The notes under the pieces: generated by a model
What the model was told of the DNA's origin: nothing
Databases searched by the model: none
The model's input: the letters and a program-made list of their open reading frames with translations, nothing else
Assembly (NCBI GenBank): GCA_964605715.1
Contig: CAZSDV010000015.1
Location: 1 to 38,872 of the forward strand
Direction of reading: 5' to 3'
Source: JAPUME01 sp964605715
Lineage (GTDB): Bacteria; Acidobacteriota; Terriglobia; UBA7540; JAPUME01
Length of the DNA: 38,872 bases
In this document: piece after piece, positions 1-8,605 of the stretch
Numbering within the stretch: position 1 is the first letter of the stretch
Layout of the letters: every line of letters begins with the position of its first letter
Translations under genes and position numbers: made by a program

Positions 1-34
1 TGGGCGCGAGTTACTCCCAGAGTATCTTTGCTAC

Positions 35-907
35 CTAAATTGCACATCGAAATCCAAGATTATTCAGGCCTGAGTCTGCGGGTGTCATCTGTCGGGCTGC
101 TACACGGTAACCACTGCAGTAATTCTGGGCACAAAGCCAAGACCCTCCTCGAATTACTTTTTCTGACCCGCCTTCTGGTCCCGGGGGATTCGAAATGGGA
201 GATGAACCAAAATAGGTGGGGGAATACCAGTCAGCCGTCCACTCCCAGACATTTCCAGCCATGTCGTAGAGACCGTAGGCATTGGAAGGAAAATTCCCTA
301 CTGATGCCGTAGAAAAAAATCCATCTTCACCGCTGTCGCTGATCGGAAAGATTCCTTGCCAGGTGTTGGCCATGAAGTTCCCCTCAGGGTTAAGCTCACT
401 ACCCCATGGGTATTCCGGATCATCGAGTTTTCCCCTTGCGGCCCATTCCCATTCTGCTTCTGTGGGAAGGCGTTTTCCCAGCCAACCACAGTAAGCCATC
501 GCGTCGTTCCATGAAACGTGGATAACCGGGTGGTCCATGCGGTCAATAATTGATGTACTAGGACCTTCAGGGTGCTTCCAGTTGGCTCCAGAGACCGAAT
601 CCCATCGTTGGTGTGCAGGGTCGAAGACTCCGGACCAGCCGTATCTTTCTGCCTCTGATAGGTAGTCTATTGCTTCGGCAAATTCTAGGAATTTTTGATT
701 TGTTACCTCAGTACGGTCAATTGCAAAAGAATTTATTTGCACTCTATGCGGTGGCCCTTCGTAGGGTTGTCCATGGTTGGTTCCCATGACGTAGGTTCCA
801 CTTGGAATGACGATCATTTCTTCTTTTACATCTACAGGCTTGGAGCAACCTGCAATTAATAGCACGATGAGGGTTAGGGGTAATTTAATAAGAGCTTGAT
901 GTGCCAT
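35..907 (-). CDS. Formylglycine-generating enzyme family lipoprotein (SUMF1/FGE)
   Basis: Predicted FGE-type protein (about 290 aa), the family that oxidises the sulfatase active-site cysteine to formylglycine. The start at 907 puts a hydrophobic signal and the lipobox LIAGC right at the N-terminus (lipidated Cys21). A start at 970 would add a charged 21-residue extension, and neither start has a clear ribosome site. The C-terminus carries GGSWLC, then four residues to a second Cys (CAQNYC, C259 and C264 by my count), RVAAR, and a final LGFRCA. In characterised FGEs the two cysteines of the equivalent CHRSYC segment bind copper and are catalytic. Both are kept here, but the His after the first Cys is Ala. 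Many SUMF1 lipoproteins lack the pair, so true FGE activity is plausible. It lies just downstream of a Cys-type sulfatase on the same strand (about 100 bases), which supports a shared role. Confidence 0.88.
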   Translation of the reverse strand: MAHQALIKLPLTLIVLLIAGCSKPVDVKEEMIVIPSGTYVMGTNHGQPYEGPPHRVQINSFAIDRTEVTNQKFLEFAEAIDYLSEAERYGWSGVFDPAHQRWDSVSGANWKHPEGPSTSIIDRMDHPVIHVSWNDAMAYCGWLGKRLPTEAEWEWAARGKLDDPEYPWGSELNPEGNFMANTWQGIFPISDSGEDGFFSTASVGNFPSNAYGLYDMAGNVWEWTADWYSPTYFGSSPISNPPGPEGGSEKVIRGGSWLCAQNYCSGYRVAARQMTPADSGLNNLGFRCAI

Positions 908-1009
908 AAATTTTTTACTCAGGAGATGAGAAGTCTTACTAGTCTCCTTGTTTAGCTGTCTAATAGGCATATGTTTGTATCCAAAGTGAAGGATGGGACG
1001 CGATCAAAT

Positions 1010-2740
1010 TTACTCTGTTGAGGTTATGGTAAAGCTTGCCTGCACTTCATAACTTTCCTTATAACCCAATCGCATTGCTTTTACACGAACTCTGGCTGTT
1101 CGGTCGAGCGTGATTCCATCGCTGTAAAGTTTCCAGCGCGGGTTGCTTCCTTTCTCTGTGGTGTAGGCGATGGAGCTTCCGTTAGTCGGGCTTTTGATAT
1201 TAATTCGAATTGGAGAAGTAAAAGAGCCTCCATTTGGAGTCAAGATTGGTTTTTCGGTTACCTGCCATTTGCCGCCCGGGCGCATGCGTTCCATGAGCTT
1301 GTCTTCAGGAATTAATCCCAGGTCTTCGGTATGCTCCATCCAATTCTTAAGAGCTGTTCGCATTTCCTCCATTACATCCTGGTAGTTGGAGGAATTTGCT
1401 AGGTTATTCACTTCGTGCGGGTCTAGGGTGGTGTCATACAGTTCCTCGGTTGGCTTGACAGGGAGGAAAAAGAGTTTTTCAGGACCCCTTAGTGCCCCCA
1501 TGTTGACGCACCCTGAACCCAAAGATTTCTCGCATTTATTGTAAAGTCGCATGACCTGCATGGTGGGCATTTTCTCCGCGTACCAGATAAATTGAGCATA
1601 GGGCTTTCCTGGCTCAAAGTTTCGAATGTATTTGTATTTTTTATCCCGTACGGCCCGGATAATGTCATAGGTTTCATCCATGCGGTCTCGCGCGGCGTAG
1701 ATGTAGTTACGGGGAGGGGCAAATTGATCACCCAAAAATGCCTGACCTTGGATGTGGGTAGGTATCTTGATTCCAGCAAGCGATAAAACGGTTGGGCTAA
1801 AATCGACAAAACTAACAAGATCATTTCGTACCGCACCTGGTTTGATCTTTTCTGGCCAGCGGACCATCAATGGAACTCGAATGCCGGAATCATAGATCCA
1901 GCGCTTTGCTCGGGGAAGTCCACGGCCATGGTCTCCAAAGAAGAAGATAATTGTGTTTTCGGCCAACCCTTCCTCTTCAAGTTTAGCGAGAAGATCTCCT
2001 ACCTTGTAGTCCATGGCAGTAATTAAGTCGTAGTAGTTAGCCCAATCACGTCGGACGATTGGATCATCAGGATAATAAGGTGGGAGCTGGACCTTTGCGG
2101 GGTCGTGGCGGTCTTCTAGTGTCAGATCTGCTGTCAGACGGCTGAGTGCCTCATGGTTTACCCGGATGCGGCTCTCATGCGTCATCTCAAAGTTAATGAC
2201 CGAGAAAAACGGCTGATTTTTTGCACGTCCTCTCCAGCTAGCGTTAGGACTGTTCTCGTCCCACGCAGTGAGAGGTGAATCAAATTGGTAGTCAGTTTTT
2301 GCCTGGCCAGAGGGCTGCTTGAATCTACCCAGTTTCGCGCTTGAATTAGTGCAATAGTAGCCCGCAGCTCTTAGGTATTCAGTAAAGCATTTTACATAGG
2401 ATGGAGGAACTACATTCGAACGCATATGATGGGTACCAATCGAGGTTGGATACATTCCGGTGATGAGAGCTGAGCGACTGGGAGCGCAAACACCTGAAAT
2501 TGAGAAGGCGTTGGTAAAAAGGGCCCCTTCGGAGGCAAATTGGTCAAGATTAGGTGTGCGAGCCTGAGTGTCACCGTAACAGCCGAGGTCAGGGCTAATG
2601 TCTTCAGCAGTGATCCAGAGGATATTGGGCCGGGTGGGTAATTTCGTTTTCCCTCTGACGAGCCATGTGCCCGTAGGTAGGAGCAGGCAGGCCAATAAGG
2701 TTAGTATAAGTAGACTTGCAGCCTTTCGCTTGGATTTCAT
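1010..2740 (-). CDS. Secreted Cys-type sulfatase with C-terminal CHB_HEX_C-like domain
   Basis: Predicted exported arylsulfatase-superfamily hydrolase (576 aa) that cleaves sulfate esters or N-sulfo groups. A basic N-terminus and hydrophobic stretch (about residues 8-22) form a signal peptide or anchor. The catalytic motif CAPSR begins at Cys85, the residue converted to formylglycine. Metal-site motifs include the early AEDISPD segment and GDHGRG near residue 270. The GDHGRGLPRAKRW stretch resembles N-sulfoglucosamine sulfohydrolase-like sulfatases; this is from memory and the substrate is not established. The last 75 or so residues (SPIRINI, IAYTTEKG, RVKAMRLGY) look like the chitobiase/hexosaminidase C-terminal fold, probably an accessory module. 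A GGGAGA site lies about 12 bases before the ATG. Upstream is the PHP gene; downstream is the FGE gene. Confidence 0.93.
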   Translation of the reverse strand: MKSKRKAASLLILTLLACLLLPTGTWLVRGKTKLPTRPNILWITAEDISPDLGCYGDTQARTPNLDQFASEGALFTNAFSISGVCAPSRSALITGMYPTSIGTHHMRSNVVPPSYVKCFTEYLRAAGYYCTNSSAKLGRFKQPSGQAKTDYQFDSPLTAWDENSPNASWRGRAKNQPFFSVINFEMTHESRIRVNHEALSRLTADLTLEDRHDPAKVQLPPYYPDDPIVRRDWANYYDLITAMDYKVGDLLAKLEEEGLAENTIIFFFGDHGRGLPRAKRWIYDSGIRVPLMVRWPEKIKPGAVRNDLVSFVDFSPTVLSLAGIKIPTHIQGQAFLGDQFAPPRNYIYAARDRMDETYDIIRAVRDKKYKYIRNFEPGKPYAQFIWYAEKMPTMQVMRLYNKCEKSLGSGCVNMGALRGPEKLFFLPVKPTEELYDTTLDPHEVNNLANSSNYQDVMEEMRTALKNWMEHTEDLGLIPEDKLMERMRPGGKWQVTEKPILTPNGGSFTSPIRINIKSPTNGSSIAYTTEKGSNPRWKLYSDGITLDRTARVRVKAMRLGYKESYEVQASFTITSTE

Positions 2741-2791
2741 TAATTATTAATTTCTCCCGTATTAAGGAACTAGAAGTAATATTTTGTTGTT

Positions 2792-3787
2792 TTATTTATC
2801 TATGAAAACTGGCTGAGTCCAAGCGATATAGCCTGCAGAATTTACCACTCGTGCACGAACGTATTTTTCTTTTCCTGTANNNNNNNNNNGCCCCCCTGCT
2901 CCGATAAAATAGGTTGTGAATTTGTAAGAGGGCCAGCCGGTCGAGGGTTCTTTCTGTATTTCAATCTTGATTTCTTTCTCATTTACTTCATATTTGGTAA
3001 GAGTGACGCCTGTTGAGGCATAGAAATTCCCCTTTTCCATGGCCTCAAGAATTGCTGAGGAGGAAAGTTCTGCAGCTCGTACCATTACCCAGCCGCGTCC
3101 GGGATTTGAGCGTTGGGAGGAGAATTCCCCTTTGAAGTGGTGGGCATCATCTACTGCAATTCCATAAATCAACTGGCCGTGAGTGAGAACATCGTCCCAC
3201 ATTTGCTCGAGACTTGGTTTCCCTCCACCCCCGTGGTTATGGACATGTGGATAGCCGTTGTAGATTTCAAAAAGTTTGTCGTTTTTGACCATGCGGATAT
3301 GTTTAGCCGTTAAGGCCCATGACATATTGGGATGGTTGATGTGTGGAACCCCCTCAACCTGGCGAATCGCATCGACGTTATTCTGGATTGTGTTCAGAAT
3401 ACTAGTCCCGTGTTGGGGTTGGACAAGTTTCCGGATATTGAGCCCGTTCACGTGAATGGGTGTTTTATCGAATTGATCTGACACTTCTTCTCCGGGAATC
3501 AGAAGAAACTTTTCTTGTGCACCAAAGACAGAGTTGAGCCCATCTACAGGCGTTAAATAGTTATGGTCAGAAAGTACAAGGAAGTTGTAGCCGTGTTCCT
3601 TGTACCAGTTGGCTACAATTGCTGGAGTACTGTCGCCATCGCTATGGATGGTGTGTGAATGCGTGTTTCCCTTATACCATTTTTCCTTAACTTGGCCGCT
3701 TAAGACTGCAGGAAGGATCGTTGCTAGAAGAAAAATTGCTAGTATGTTTACAGGCATTCTTGTCTGTGTATTCTTTAATGATGTCAA
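2792..3787 (-). CDS. Exported PHP-domain protein (interrupted by an N run)
   Basis: Predicted secreted metal-dependent phosphoesterase-like protein of the PHP superfamily (about 331 codons as assembled). The proposed start is TTG, preceded by an AAGGTG site at good spacing; the next Met, ten residues in, has none. A hydrophobic signal (about residues 13-30) is followed by NTHSHTIHSDG (His43, His45, His48), the N-terminal metal-binding signature of PHP, and by LSDHN near residue 77. His-rich segments at HINHP and VDDAHHF supply further ligands. A ten-N gap (2880-2889) interrupts the C-terminal beta-rich tail, which ends in AWTQPVF, typical of this group. The frame is open across the gap, but the true missing length is unknown. 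The substrate is unknown; the protein is co-directional with the sulfatase 51 bases downstream. Confidence 0.85.
   Translation of the reverse strand: MTSLKNTQTRMPVNILAIFLLATILPAVLSGQVKEKWYKGNTHSHTIHSDGDSTPAIVANWYKEHGYNFLVLSDHNYLTPVDGLNSVFGAQEKFLLIPGEEVSDQFDKTPIHVNGLNIRKLVQPQHGTSILNTIQNNVDAIRQVEGVPHINHPNMSWALTAKHIRMVKNDKLFEIYNGYPHVHNHGGGGKPSLEQMWDDVLTHGQLIYGIAVDDAHHFKGEFSSQRSNPGRGWVMVRAAELSSSAILEAMEKGNFYASTGVTLTKYEVNEKEIKIEIQKEPSTGWPSYKFTTYFIGAGGXXXXTGKEKYVRARVVNSAGYIAWTQPVFIDK
2880..2889. other. Assembly gap (10 N)
   Basis: Ten consecutive N bases within the C-terminal part of the PHP-domain gene. The round number, identical to the second gap at 27282, suggests a placeholder and not a measured length. 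The reading frame is the same on both sides, which happens by chance one time in three. Confidence 0.99.
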
Positions 3788-3956
3788 TTGTTCACCTTCT
3801 TTCCACTTATTACCTTGAATAAGTTATAAACGGAGCTTCCATTTCTTTAGTGGAGTTACGGGGAAAGTCTATCGTGCTGGTTCATCCTCAGTCAACCCAT
3901 CTAGCATTAAGTCAAGGCCCCTGTTCTATCGTAAGGAGGATTGGGACTGGGTGTGT

Positions 3957-5465
3957 TTAAGGGGTGTTACGGGACCACTCCCTTGCAAGCGCTACAGCTC
4001 TTTTCCATTTCTCATACGCGCTCTTCATATTGTCTGTTTCTTTGGAAGGCTCAAAGGTCCGATCCACTTCCCAAAGTGATTCAAGCTCTCCTTCACCGTT
4101 CCAGAGGCCTGCTTGAAGACCTGCGAGGTAGGCTGCTCCGAGTACAGTAGTTTCAATGAAGCGGGGTCGGATGACGGGTAAGCCCAAACAATCAGCTTGA
4201 AGCTGGAGGAAAAAATCGTTCGCTGCCATGCCACCATCAACTCGCAGTTCGCGTAGGTTACTCCGTTCAATATCTGAGGTACCAGCCATTTCTTCTAGAA
4301 GATCTCGTGTTTGGAATGCAACTGCCTCAAGAGCTGCAAGAATGATGTGTTCACGTCTTGTCCCCCGCGTAAGGCCAACCATTATTCCTCGTGCCATAGG
4401 ATCCCAGTGGGGAGCACCGAGCCCCACGAAAGCGGGAACAAAGTAGACTCCAGCGGTATTGGAGACAGACTTTGCCAAAGCTTCTGACTGAGCAGCTGAG
4501 CTGAGCAGACCTAGTTGATCTCGTAGCCATTGAATGGCTGCACCAGCGACAAAAACACTTCCTTCAACTGCATATTCAATAGGATTTTCTCCACGCTTCC
4601 AGGCCACAGTGGTTACCAGACGCTTGTTTTCTCTCTGTGGTTTTTTCCCGGTATGCAGCAACACAAAACTTCCTGTTCCGTAGGTGCTTTTTACCTGTCC
4701 TGGAAGCCAGCAGGTTTGACCAAATAGAGCAGATTGCTGATCTCCTATCATAGAAAGAATGGGTATTCCGGTCCCAAACCAAGATTCATCTGTTTCGCCG
4801 AAATGGGTAGTTGTGGGAAGTATTCGTGGTAGAAGTGAGTAGGGAATTTCGAACAGGTCAAGCAAATCTTGATCCCATTGTCCGGTTTCGAGGTTTAGCA
4901 GTAAAGTACGACTTGCGTTGGTAATATCGGTTGCGTGAATCTTTCCGCCCGTTAGTTTCCATAGTAGCCAGGAATCGATTGTACCTGCTGCCAATGTACC
5001 TTTTAAAGCGGCCTGACGTGCACCGGAGACGTTATCGAGTATCCATCGGAGTTTGGTACCGGAGAAATAAGGATCAAGGGGCAAGCCAGTCTTTTCCTGT
5101 ATTTCTTTTTCCCAACCACACTTCTTCCACTCCCTGCATAATGAGGCGGTGCGTCGGCATTGCCAGACGATGGCAGGTGCGATTGGCTTGCTGGTATTCC
5201 GGTCCCAAACCACTAGCGTTTCGCGCTGATTGGTGATTCCAAGAGCAGCGACATCTTCGATCTTTACTCCACTAATATTTAAGGCTTCTTTGCAAACTTG
5301 GTACTGTCTATCGAAGATCTCTGTTGCTGAATGCTCTACCCATCCAGGGCGCGGGTAACTTTGTGTGAATTCACATTGCGCACTTGCCACCACCTTTGCA
5401 GATTGGTCAAAGATGAAGGCTCGGCAGCTCGTGGTTCCTTGGTCAAGGCTAAGGATGTAACGCAT
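3957..5465 (-). CDS. glpK: Glycerol kinase
   Basis: ATP:glycerol 3-phosphotransferase (502 aa, the usual length), making sn-glycerol 3-phosphate in the cytoplasm. FGGY-kinase signatures are clear: the N-terminal phosphate loop LSLDQGTTSCRA (from residue 4), NQRETLVVWD near residue 78, GDQQSALFGQ near 240, and a C-terminal ATPase half with YFVPAFVGLGAPHWDP and LRVDGGMAANDF. All are close to textbook GlpK. No glpF or glpD lies next to it. The flavoprotein upstream (5587-6690), 121 bases away on the same strand, is an L-2-hydroxyglutarate-oxidase-like enzyme, and no other candidate for glycerol-3-phosphate oxidation is in the window. A possible promoter lies at 5540-5568. No convincing Shine-Dalgarno precedes the ATG. 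Confidence 0.97.
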   Translation of the reverse strand: MRYILSLDQGTTSCRAFIFDQSAKVVASAQCEFTQSYPRPGWVEHSATEIFDRQYQVCKEALNISGVKIEDVAALGITNQRETLVVWDRNTSKPIAPAIVWQCRRTASLCREWKKCGWEKEIQEKTGLPLDPYFSGTKLRWILDNVSGARQAALKGTLAAGTIDSWLLWKLTGGKIHATDITNASRTLLLNLETGQWDQDLLDLFEIPYSLLPRILPTTTHFGETDESWFGTGIPILSMIGDQQSALFGQTCWLPGQVKSTYGTGSFVLLHTGKKPQRENKRLVTTVAWKRGENPIEYAVEGSVFVAGAAIQWLRDQLGLLSSAAQSEALAKSVSNTAGVYFVPAFVGLGAPHWDPMARGIMVGLTRGTRREHIILAALEAVAFQTRDLLEEMAGTSDIERSNLRELRVDGGMAANDFFLQLQADCLGLPVIRPRFIETTVLGAAYLAGLQAGLWNGEGELESLWEVDRTFEPSKETDNMKSAYEKWKRAVALAREWSRNTP

Positions 5466-5539
5466 TGGAATTTATTTTCATTGAGATATTTGGGAATGCC
5501 TCCCTTGCCATCGTTCCACAAAGTATGACATGGAATGAA

Positions 5540-5568
5540 AATATATATGATGTAGAGCAGAAGGCCAA
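5540..5568 (-). promoter_or_regulatory. Possible sigma70-type promoter of glpK
   Basis: Read on the minus strand: TTGGCC, a 17-base spacer, then TATATT, about 75 bases before the glpK ATG. Four of six and five of six matches to the -35 and -10 consensus. Found by eye only; the region is AT-rich, so chance matches are possible. Confidence 0.35.
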
Positions 5569-5586
5569 GTGCTGTCTTTGACTGAC

Positions 5587-6690
5587 CTAAGAAATCGATT
5601 CTGAAACCAGTTGAGAAACTTCACGGGCAAGTGAAATTGCCGCGGTTAATCCCGGCGAATCAATTCCGACAAGGTGAATAACATAGGGGTAATTTGGATC
5701 ACGACTAATCACGAAATCGCCTTGCCCTTTCTTTCCGGGCGGGACCACTTTAGGGCGGAGGCCAGCAAATCCCTGGCGAAGGTCAGCGGGCTTGAGGTTT
5801 GGAACCAGCCGACGTGCTTTGTCACAGAAACTCTCAATTGGCTCGCGTTTATTTTCGTAGTCATTTTTTCCAGTAACGTGTTGAGCGTTGGGCCCCACCA
5901 GCACGGTGCCTTCATGAGTTTTCTTGAAGTGGACTCCGAGGCTAAGCCCTGTGGGGTCTGGGGCGGGATAGACTAGACCGTTAATTAGGTACCCCTTGGA
6001 CTTAATTACCTCCCAGTACTCTCCTCTTACTGGGTGGATCTTATACTCTCTATTTCCGAAAAGACCTGCCACCTCGTCTGCAAACAGCCCTGCGCTGTTC
6101 ACTAAAACCTGGGTCTCAAGCTTTCCTGCAGATGAATGGATGCGCACGCCTGATGGGCCTGGTTCAACGGCTTCTAATCTCGCGTTGGTTACTATGCTAG
6201 CTCCTTGCTCGATAGCTACTCTTGCAAAAGCCTTGGTTAACTGTTCACTTTCAATAATGCCTGTTGAAGGGACGCGGAGGGCAGAAAGTCCAACGACATG
6301 TGGTTCATGTTTGTGCACCTCCTTTATTGTTATCCGCTCAAGTCCTGGGACTTGGTTTGCTTGACCTAGGTTGACAAGCTCCTCAAGTTCCGCCTCTTCG
6401 TTCAAGGTGTTGGCGATGAGTATTTTTTCGGATTTTTTTGTGGGTACATTGTGAGAAGCCGCAAATTCGAAGGTGAGGCGGTTACCTTTAACGCAATGAC
6501 GTGCCTTGAGGGAGTTAGTTGGGTAATAGATTCCCGAATGAACAACTCCACTGTTACGCGAGCTCGTAACCATGCCAATTTGAGACAATTCCTCCAGGAT
6601 GAAGACGTCATCTATTTTTTTTGAGACTTCAGCGGCGATGGCACAGCCGACCACACCCCCTCCGACAATGATTACCCGTGCCTGTTCCAT
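5587..6690 (-). CDS. FAD-dependent oxidoreductase, L-2-hydroxyglutarate oxidase (LhgO)-like
   Basis: Predicted flavoprotein of the DAO superfamily (367 aa). The N-terminal dinucleotide fold is VIIVGGGVVGCAIA (from residue 6). The segment NSGVVHSGIYYP followed by SLKARHCVKGN matches the L-2-hydroxyglutarate dehydrogenase/oxidase family, as do HPVRGEYWEV, PDPTGLSLGVH and VGPNA. The C-terminus has GFAGLRPK and HLVGIDSPGLTAA, the second FAD-binding part. LhgO oxidises L-2-hydroxyglutarate to 2-oxoglutarate and passes electrons to quinones or oxygen. This shorter form may use another 2-hydroxy acid, or glycerol 3-phosphate given the glpK gene downstream; the latter is inference from position only. 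No signal peptide, so it is probably cytoplasmic or membrane-associated. Confidence 0.85.
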   Translation of the reverse strand: MEQARVIIVGGGVVGCAIAAEVSKKIDDVFILEELSQIGMVTSSRNSGVVHSGIYYPTNSLKARHCVKGNRLTFEFAASHNVPTKKSEKILIANTLNEEAELEELVNLGQANQVPGLERITIKEVHKHEPHVVGLSALRVPSTGIIESEQLTKAFARVAIEQGASIVTNARLEAVEPGPSGVRIHSSAGKLETQVLVNSAGLFADEVAGLFGNREYKIHPVRGEYWEVIKSKGYLINGLVYPAPDPTGLSLGVHFKKTHEGTVLVGPNAQHVTGKNDYENKREPIESFCDKARRLVPNLKPADLRQGFAGLRPKVVPPGKKGQGDFVISRDPNYPYVIHLVGIDSPGLTAAISLAREVSQLVSESIS

Positions 6691-6850
6691 GGCTATCTGT
6701 CTTTCTTGAGATTAGTGTGAGTCAGGGTTGGTCTTTAGAAAGCATAACTTGACTTGAGAGGATATGGTAGCGTGGCTCTATTGGCGAGGTGAAAAAATAT
6801 TTCTCTGCGGGCTGGATAGATTTCTGGCTCACAATTGAAAAGTTGGGGAG

Positions 6851-8548
6851 TTAGTATCCTGCCGCATGCCCATCTTTTCGTGACTCAGATGCCCCGTAGA
6901 AGGTTTTGTTGGTTCCGTCATGTTTTATCGCCTGGTAGCCGCCCAATCCTCTGGAGCCGACCTGAATTTTATGTCCCATCCTGACGAGGTCACGGATTAC
7001 CTCGCGAGTAAATCCTGTTTCCAGAATTACTGTTCCACCGTCAGCCATTTCCTCTCCTGTTGGCTGAGAAGATCCACGATGGGATATTCGTGGGGCATCC
7101 CCAGCTTCCTGGATATCCATATTAAAATCCACGATATTCATGACGATTTGGGCATGCATTTGAGGTTGCAGAGCTCCTCCCATCACCCCAAAGCTTAGGA
7201 AGGGTTTGCCATTTTTAGTTATGAAGGCTGGTATGATAGTGTGGAAAGGCCGCTTATGTGGTGCATAGGAATTAAAGTGGCCTTCTTTTAAATTAAACAG
7301 TTCGCCGCGAGTCTGTAAGACAAATCCTAGTCCGTCCGGAGTCATGCCAGAGCCCATTGACCTAAAATTACTCTGTATAAGCGAGACCATATTTCCTGTT
7401 TCATCTGCGGTAGTCAGGTAGATAGTATCCCCACCAGTAAGAACTGGATTTCCAGCATCATAACGATGGCTGGCCTGGTGAGGATTTATGAGGTGTCGTC
7501 GTTTCGACGCATATTCCTTGGAGATTAACTCTTTGACGGGAATATTATTGAATTCAGGATCAGCATAGAATTTGGCGCGGTCCTCAAAGGCAAGTTTCTT
7601 TGCCTCCAGGAAATGATGGATATATTCCTTGCTCCCAAAGCCCATCTTTTTAATGTTGAATCCTTCAAGTATATTTAGGATCTGGAGTGCTGCTATTCCT
7701 TGGCCATTCGGGGGTAATTCCCATACATCGTAACCCCGATAATTTGTTGATACCGGTTCAACCCACTCGGAAGTGTGCTCGGACAAGTCACGGTACGAGA
7801 GAAAGCCATTATTTCGCGCCATGTAGGCGTCGATTGTACGAGCAATTTCACCTTTATAAAAAGCGCTACTCCCCCCCTTCGTAATTTTTTCTAAGGTACG
7901 CGCTAGGTCAGGATTTTTAAAAACTTGCCCGGTTGTTGGCGCACTACCCTCGGGCATGAAAGTTTTCTTGAATCCAGGCCACTTGCTAAGAATTTTCGCC
8001 TCAACCTGCCAGTCTGCAGCAATGATTTTTGTAACAGGGAAGCCTACTCGAGCGTAATGGATGGCTGGGGAAAGGATGGTTTCAATTGATAGCTTTCCAA
8101 ACCTTTCATGGAGTTTAAACCAACCTGCAACTGCGCCCGGTACTGAAACAGGTAACGGACCTCGGCTGGGAATACTCGTCAGGCCAAGTTCCTTAAAATG
8201 ACGAAATGTTAAGGAATAAGGGGATCGACCACTAGAGTTTAAACCGTGTAATTTTTTTGTTTTCGTATCCCAAACGATGGCGAAAAGATCTCCTCCGAGA
8301 CCGCAGCCAGTAGGCTCCATAAGGGCTAGCGCCGAGTTCGCTGCGATGGCGGCATCTATGGCATTTCCACCTTTTTTAAGGATATCGATTGCAATTTGGG
8401 TAGCTAGGGGGTGGCTGGTTGCAGCCATGCCATGCTGAGAGATTACCTCTGATCGCGTGACAAATGTTTTACCTACGGAGCGGTCAGAAGCCTTGGCGAC
8501 AATCGGAAAGAGTGCGATTAGAGCTAGAACGGGTATAGCATTATTCAT
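6851..8548 (-). CDS. ggt: Gamma-glutamyltransferase, exported
   Basis: Predicted periplasmic Ntn hydrolase (565 aa) that cleaves gamma-glutamyl bonds, for example in glutathione. A signal peptide covers about residues 1-21 (ends AKAS). The large-subunit hallmark GGNAIDAAIAAN lies near residue 55 and GCGLGGDLFAIVWD near 80. The autoprocessing site is GGDTIYLTTAD: Thr375 by my count, giving a small subunit of about 190 residues, which fits the family. Here the classical TTHY is TIYL, as in the GDT-type subgroup of GGT homologues, so substrate preference may differ from E. coli GGT. Oxyanion-type residues appear in SFGVMGGALQPQ. It is co-directional with the SDR gene upstream (57 bases) and the flavoprotein downstream. 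Confidence 0.94.
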   Translation of the reverse strand: MNNAIPVLALIALFPIVAKASDRSVGKTFVTRSEVISQHGMAATSHPLATQIAIDILKKGGNAIDAAIAANSALALMEPTGCGLGGDLFAIVWDTKTKKLHGLNSSGRSPYSLTFRHFKELGLTSIPSRGPLPVSVPGAVAGWFKLHERFGKLSIETILSPAIHYARVGFPVTKIIAADWQVEAKILSKWPGFKKTFMPEGSAPTTGQVFKNPDLARTLEKITKGGSSAFYKGEIARTIDAYMARNNGFLSYRDLSEHTSEWVEPVSTNYRGYDVWELPPNGQGIAALQILNILEGFNIKKMGFGSKEYIHHFLEAKKLAFEDRAKFYADPEFNNIPVKELISKEYASKRRHLINPHQASHRYDAGNPVLTGGDTIYLTTADETGNMVSLIQSNFRSMGSGMTPDGLGFVLQTRGELFNLKEGHFNSYAPHKRPFHTIIPAFITKNGKPFLSFGVMGGALQPQMHAQIVMNIVDFNMDIQEAGDAPRISHRGSSQPTGEEMADGGTVILETGFTREVIRDLVRMGHKIQVGSRGLGGYQAIKHDGTNKTFYGASESRKDGHAAGY

Positions 8549-8605
8549 ATTCGCGTTTTCAGCCTCTCCAGGTGAGATTCCTGAATATCAGCAAGATGCA
8601 AATTC

